Source: Burkholderiales bacterium (lineage in GTDB: Bacteria > Pseudomonadota > Gammaproteobacteria > Burkholderiales > Burkholderiaceae_C). Taken from it: DNA of 7,912 nt. The notes beneath the pieces were generated by a model, which worked only from the letters and a program-made list of their open reading frames with translations, made no database searches and was not told the origin of the DNA. The position numbers were made by a program, and so were the translations under genes. The stretch is taken from positions 1 to 7,912 of the forward strand of contig CANHOE010000110.1 of assembly GCA_947462175.1 (NCBI GenBank), written 5' to 3'. Below are positions 5,681 through 7,912 of the stretch, one piece after another. Positions within the stretch are counted from its first letter, which is position 1. Every line of letters starts with the position of its first letter.

Positions 5681-7273
5681 ATGTTGTGGATCGCGCTGCA
5701 CCTGCCGCGCCTGTCGTTCGAATCATGGCTGGCCGTGCTGTCACCTGAGCAGCGCGAGCAGCCCGCCGCGTTGATGGGTGCCCGAGATGTGTTGATGTGC
5801 AACCCCGCAGCGCAGCGGCTGGGCGTGCGGCCTGGGCTGCAGCGCGTCACGGCACTGGCGCTGGCGCCACAGCTGCAACTCGGTCGCATCGATGCTGCGC
5901 GCGATCGGCAGGTGCTCACCAGCGTGGCGCATGTGGCGCTGGCATTCACGCCTGCGGTCTGCTGCGCGGAGCCGTCCGAGCCGGCCGCCGCACCGGGCAC
6001 GGTGCTGCTGCAGGTGCAGGCCAGCCTGCGTTATTTTGGTGGGCTGACACCATTGCTGCAGCGCCTGCGCGCCGCGCTGGTACCTCTGAACTGCACGGTG
6101 CAATTCGCCAGTGCGCCCACGGCCCAAGGCGCGGCGGTGCTGGCGTGTTGCGCTGGCAACGGCAGCGACGAGCTTCATGCGACCGATCTCCCGCAGCTCG
6201 AAGGTTTGCTTGGTGCGGCCCCGCTGTGGCTGATCGGCGCCGGCCGTGCGCAGTGGGACACGCTCGACAGCATGGGTCTGGGCACCTTCGGTGCCTTGCG
6301 CCGTCTGCCTCGCCCGGCCTTGCGGCGCCGCTTCGGCCCGGCCCTGCTCGATGAGATCGACACAGTCTTGGGCATGCGTTGTGAACCGCCGCCAGCCTGG
6401 ATCACCTTGCCCGAGACCTTCGAAGCGCGCATCGAGTTGCAGACCCGCGCCGACACCACCGACCAACTGTTCCACGGCGCCCAGTTGCTGATCGAACCCT
6501 TGCTCGCCTGGGCACGCGCGCAGCAGGCGCGGGTGCGGCGCTATACGCTGTTCATGCACCACGAGCGGCATCGTCGGCAAGGAGCGGAGGTGCCGGTGGC
6601 CACCGAGCTGTCCATCGCACTCGCCGAAGCGTCATGCGATGCGGCTCACATCTCGCTGCTGCTGCGTGAGCGCCTGGCGCACCTGTCGCTGCCTGCCCCG
6701 ACGCTGGAACTGCGCTTGCATTGCGCCGACGTGGTTCGGGGCTCGCCGCACAGCGCTGAGCTGTTTGCCTCGGCGCGTGGCGAACGCGAAGGCCTGGTTC
6801 GGCTGATCGAGCGCCTGCAAGCCCGCCTTGGCGCAGAGCAGGTGCAGCAATTGCGGCCGATGGCCGACCACCGCCCCGAGTGCGATGCGACGTTCCATGC
6901 GGTGTCGGCCGATGCGGTGGGGTCGACCTCACGCCAAACCGGGCGACGACCATCGCCTGCTCGACCTGCGGTGCCTGAACGTGAGCGCAGCAACGCCCAG
7001 GCGATATCCGCGCCGCGCCCGGTCTGGCTGCTGGACGAACCACAGCGTCTGGCCGAACGACAATCACGCCCATTGCTCGACGGGCAGCCGCTGCAGTTGT
7101 TGTGTGGCCCTGAGCGCATCGAGGCGGGCTGGTGGGATGCGCCGCTCGCCGGGCGCGATTACTTCATCGCGCAGACGTCGGATGGCGCCCTGGTGTGGCT
7201 GTACCGGGCACGCCTGCCGCTGTCTGTCGCCGAGGATGCGCAAGGCTGGTTTGTGCATGGCCGCTTCGGCTGA
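5681..7273 (+). CDS. imuB: ImuB, catalytically inactive Y-family polymerase homologue of the SOS mutasome
   Basis: ImuB bridges ImuA, the beta clamp and the error-prone polymerase DnaE2. The 530 residues begin MLWIALHLPRLSFESW, the usual ImuB opening, where active Y-family enzymes have a catalytic Asp. The second strand, LLQVQASLRYFGG (109-121), also lacks the Asp-Glu pair, so polymerase activity is not expected. A thumb-like region lies at about 190-235 and the little finger at about 243-350. HSAELF (357-362) falls where a clamp-binding motif is expected but lacks the leading Gln of QLxLF. ARLGAEQV and ADHRPE (381-400) follow, then a variable linker (401-446), then the ImuB-specific C-terminus: VWLLDEPQRL (448-457), GPERIEAGWW (476-485), GRDYFIAQ (491-498) and WFVHGRFG at the end. 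An in-frame TTG at 5675 could add two residues; the ATG at 5681 fits the family better. The ribosome-binding site is weak. greB follows after 51 bases; dnaE2 is absent here. Confidence 0.94.
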   Translation: MLWIALHLPRLSFESWLAVLSPEQREQPAALMGARDVLMCNPAAQRLGVRPGLQRVTALALAPQLQLGRIDAARDRQVLTSVAHVALAFTPAVCCAEPSEPAAAPGTVLLQVQASLRYFGGLTPLLQRLRAALVPLNCTVQFASAPTAQGAAVLACCAGNGSDELHATDLPQLEGLLGAAPLWLIGAGRAQWDTLDSMGLGTFGALRRLPRPALRRRFGPALLDEIDTVLGMRCEPPPAWITLPETFEARIELQTRADTTDQLFHGAQLLIEPLLAWARAQQARVRRYTLFMHHERHRRQGAEVPVATELSIALAEASCDAAHISLLLRERLAHLSLPAPTLELRLHCADVVRGSPHSAELFASARGEREGLVRLIERLQARLGAEQVQQLRPMADHRPECDATFHAVSADAVGSTSRQTGRRPSPARPAVPERERSNAQAISAPRPVWLLDEPQRLAERQSRPLLDGQPLQLLCGPERIEAGWWDAPLAGRDYFIAQTSDGALVWLYRARLPLSVAEDAQGWFVHGRFG

Positions 7274-7283
7274 CTCTCATCTG

Positions 7284-7297
7284 TTGATCTACATCAG
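7284..7297. promoter_or_regulatory. FNR/ANR-type palindrome in the imuB-greB gap
   Basis: TTGAT-CTAC-ATCAG matches the FNR-family consensus TTGAT-N4-ATCAA at nine of ten defined positions. Its centre is about 34 bases before the greB ATG, too close for classical activation of a greB promoter, so repression or chance is more likely. No matching -10 or -35 was found nearby. A nine-of-ten match somewhere in a window of this size is not very improbable. Confidence 0.25.
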
Positions 7298-7324
7298 CGA
7301 CATTCACGCCTTCAGACCGCGCCC

Positions 7325-7891
7325 ATGAACAAAGCCTTCACCAAGGAATCCGACGACGCCGATGACGACGACGCCGACTCGTCCGCGCCAGCGATGCCAG
7401 CGGGCGTCAAGAACTACATCACGCCGGCCGGCTACGCCCGTTTGCGTGCCGAGTTGCTGAGCCTGCTGGACGTGGAGCGCCCCAAGGTGGTCGAGATCGT
7501 GTCGTGGGCGGCGAAGAACGGCGACCGCTCCGAGAACGGTGACTACCTGTACGGCAAGAAACGGTTGCGAGAGATCGACCGCCGCATCCGTTTCCTGACC
7601 AAGCGGCTGGACATCGCCGAGGTGGTCGATCCGTCGGTGCACTGTGGTGCCGATCAGGTGTTCTTCGGCGCCACGGTGCGCTACGTCAATGCCCGGGACG
7701 AGGAGCGCACGATCACGATCAAGGGCGTCGATGAGTCCGACAGCACGGCCGGTGAAATCAGCTGGATCGCCCCGATGGCGCGAGCGCTGCTCGGGGCCCG
7801 CGTCGGTGACGAAGTCCGTGTGCAGACCCCGGCCGGTGTGGATCTGGTCGAGGTGCTGGCGGTGAGTTACCCGAGCGCTGGCGTCAGCTGA
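7325..7891 (+). CDS. greB: Transcription elongation factor GreB
   Basis: GreB enters the RNA polymerase secondary channel and stimulates cleavage of the 3' end of backtracked transcripts. The N-terminal coiled coil (about 32-102) carries the tip motif NGDRSENGDY with acidic residues D67 and E70, equivalent to D41 and E44 of E. coli GreB, followed by KKRLREIDRRIRFLTKRL (78-95). This exact block favours GreB over GreA. The C-terminal FKBP-like domain has VFFGATV (112-118), ISWIAPMARALLGARVGDEV (145-164) and TPAG (168-171). At 188 residues it exceeds E. coli GreB (158) mainly through an N-terminal extension of about 26 residues including the acidic run ESDDADDDDADSS (8-20). From memory similar extensions occur in Burkholderiales. 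The start has no visible Shine-Dalgarno sequence, yet the upstream MNKAFTKESD looks like the family N-terminus. It is on the imuAB strand, 51 bases after imuB, with no terminator between, so read-through is possible. Confidence 0.95.
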   Translation: MNKAFTKESDDADDDDADSSAPAMPAGVKNYITPAGYARLRAELLSLLDVERPKVVEIVSWAAKNGDRSENGDYLYGKKRLREIDRRIRFLTKRLDIAEVVDPSVHCGADQVFFGATVRYVNARDEERTITIKGVDESDSTAGEISWIAPMARALLGARVGDEVRVQTPAGVDLVEVLAVSYPSAGVS

Positions 7892-7912
7892 ACAGCGAGC
7901 GCGCGCGCAGGC

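Noticed and set aside
4909..6000. Minus-strand open frame of 363 codons spanning imuA and imuB
   Set aside because: Crosses two well-supported genes on the other strand, and is rich in Ser, Arg, Cys and Ala as in a shadow frame.
7892..7912. Last 21 bases of the window
   Set aside because: A GC-rich alternating stretch after the greB stop; too short to support a terminator or gene call.

Overview
The window looks like ordinary chromosomal DNA from a high-GC betaproteobacterium, most likely of the order Burkholderiales (Leptothrix/Ideonella/Rubrivivax-like). This is inferred from gene content and from the character of GlyA-NrdR, UbiD, ImuA/ImuB and GreB, not from a database search. I see no insertion sequence, phage gene, CRISPR array, tRNA or rRNA.

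Left part (1-2926), minus strand. Reading against the coordinates, an AT-rich promoter at 2926-2897 faces a GH23 lytic transglycosylase with one N-terminal membrane anchor (2698-1799). A roughly 190-nt leader lies between them, rich in potential hairpins. Next come glyA (serine hydroxymethyltransferase, 1674-424) and nrdR (zinc-ribbon/ATP-cone repressor of ribonucleotide reductase genes, 353 to the window edge, truncated). The glyA-nrdR pair links one-carbon and thymidylate supply to control of dNTP synthesis.

Middle (2927-4730), plus strand. ubiD, the prenyl-FMN decarboxylase of ubiquinone synthesis, is divergent from the transglycosylase. It has no Shine-Dalgarno sequence and sits directly behind an unusually AT-rich stretch. 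It is longer than E. coli UbiD because of two local insertions, one of them at a G8 tract. After ubiD comes a chain of perfect short hairpins ending in a convincing intrinsic terminator, either a structured 3' UTR or a possible small RNA.

Right part (4757-7891), plus strand. A near-ideal LexA box overlaps the promoter of imuA. imuA and imuB follow 21 bases apart. They encode the RecA-like and inactive Y-family partners of the SOS mutasome, which normally work with the error-prone polymerase DnaE2. dnaE2 is not next in the window. Instead greB, a transcript-cleavage factor, follows imuB after 51 bases, with an FNR-type palindrome in the gap.

Nothing here is clearly a new system. The points most worth a second look are the SOS imuAB cassette running into greB without dnaE2, the hairpin chain behind ubiD, the long structured leader of the transglycosylase, and the poly-G insertion in ubiD.
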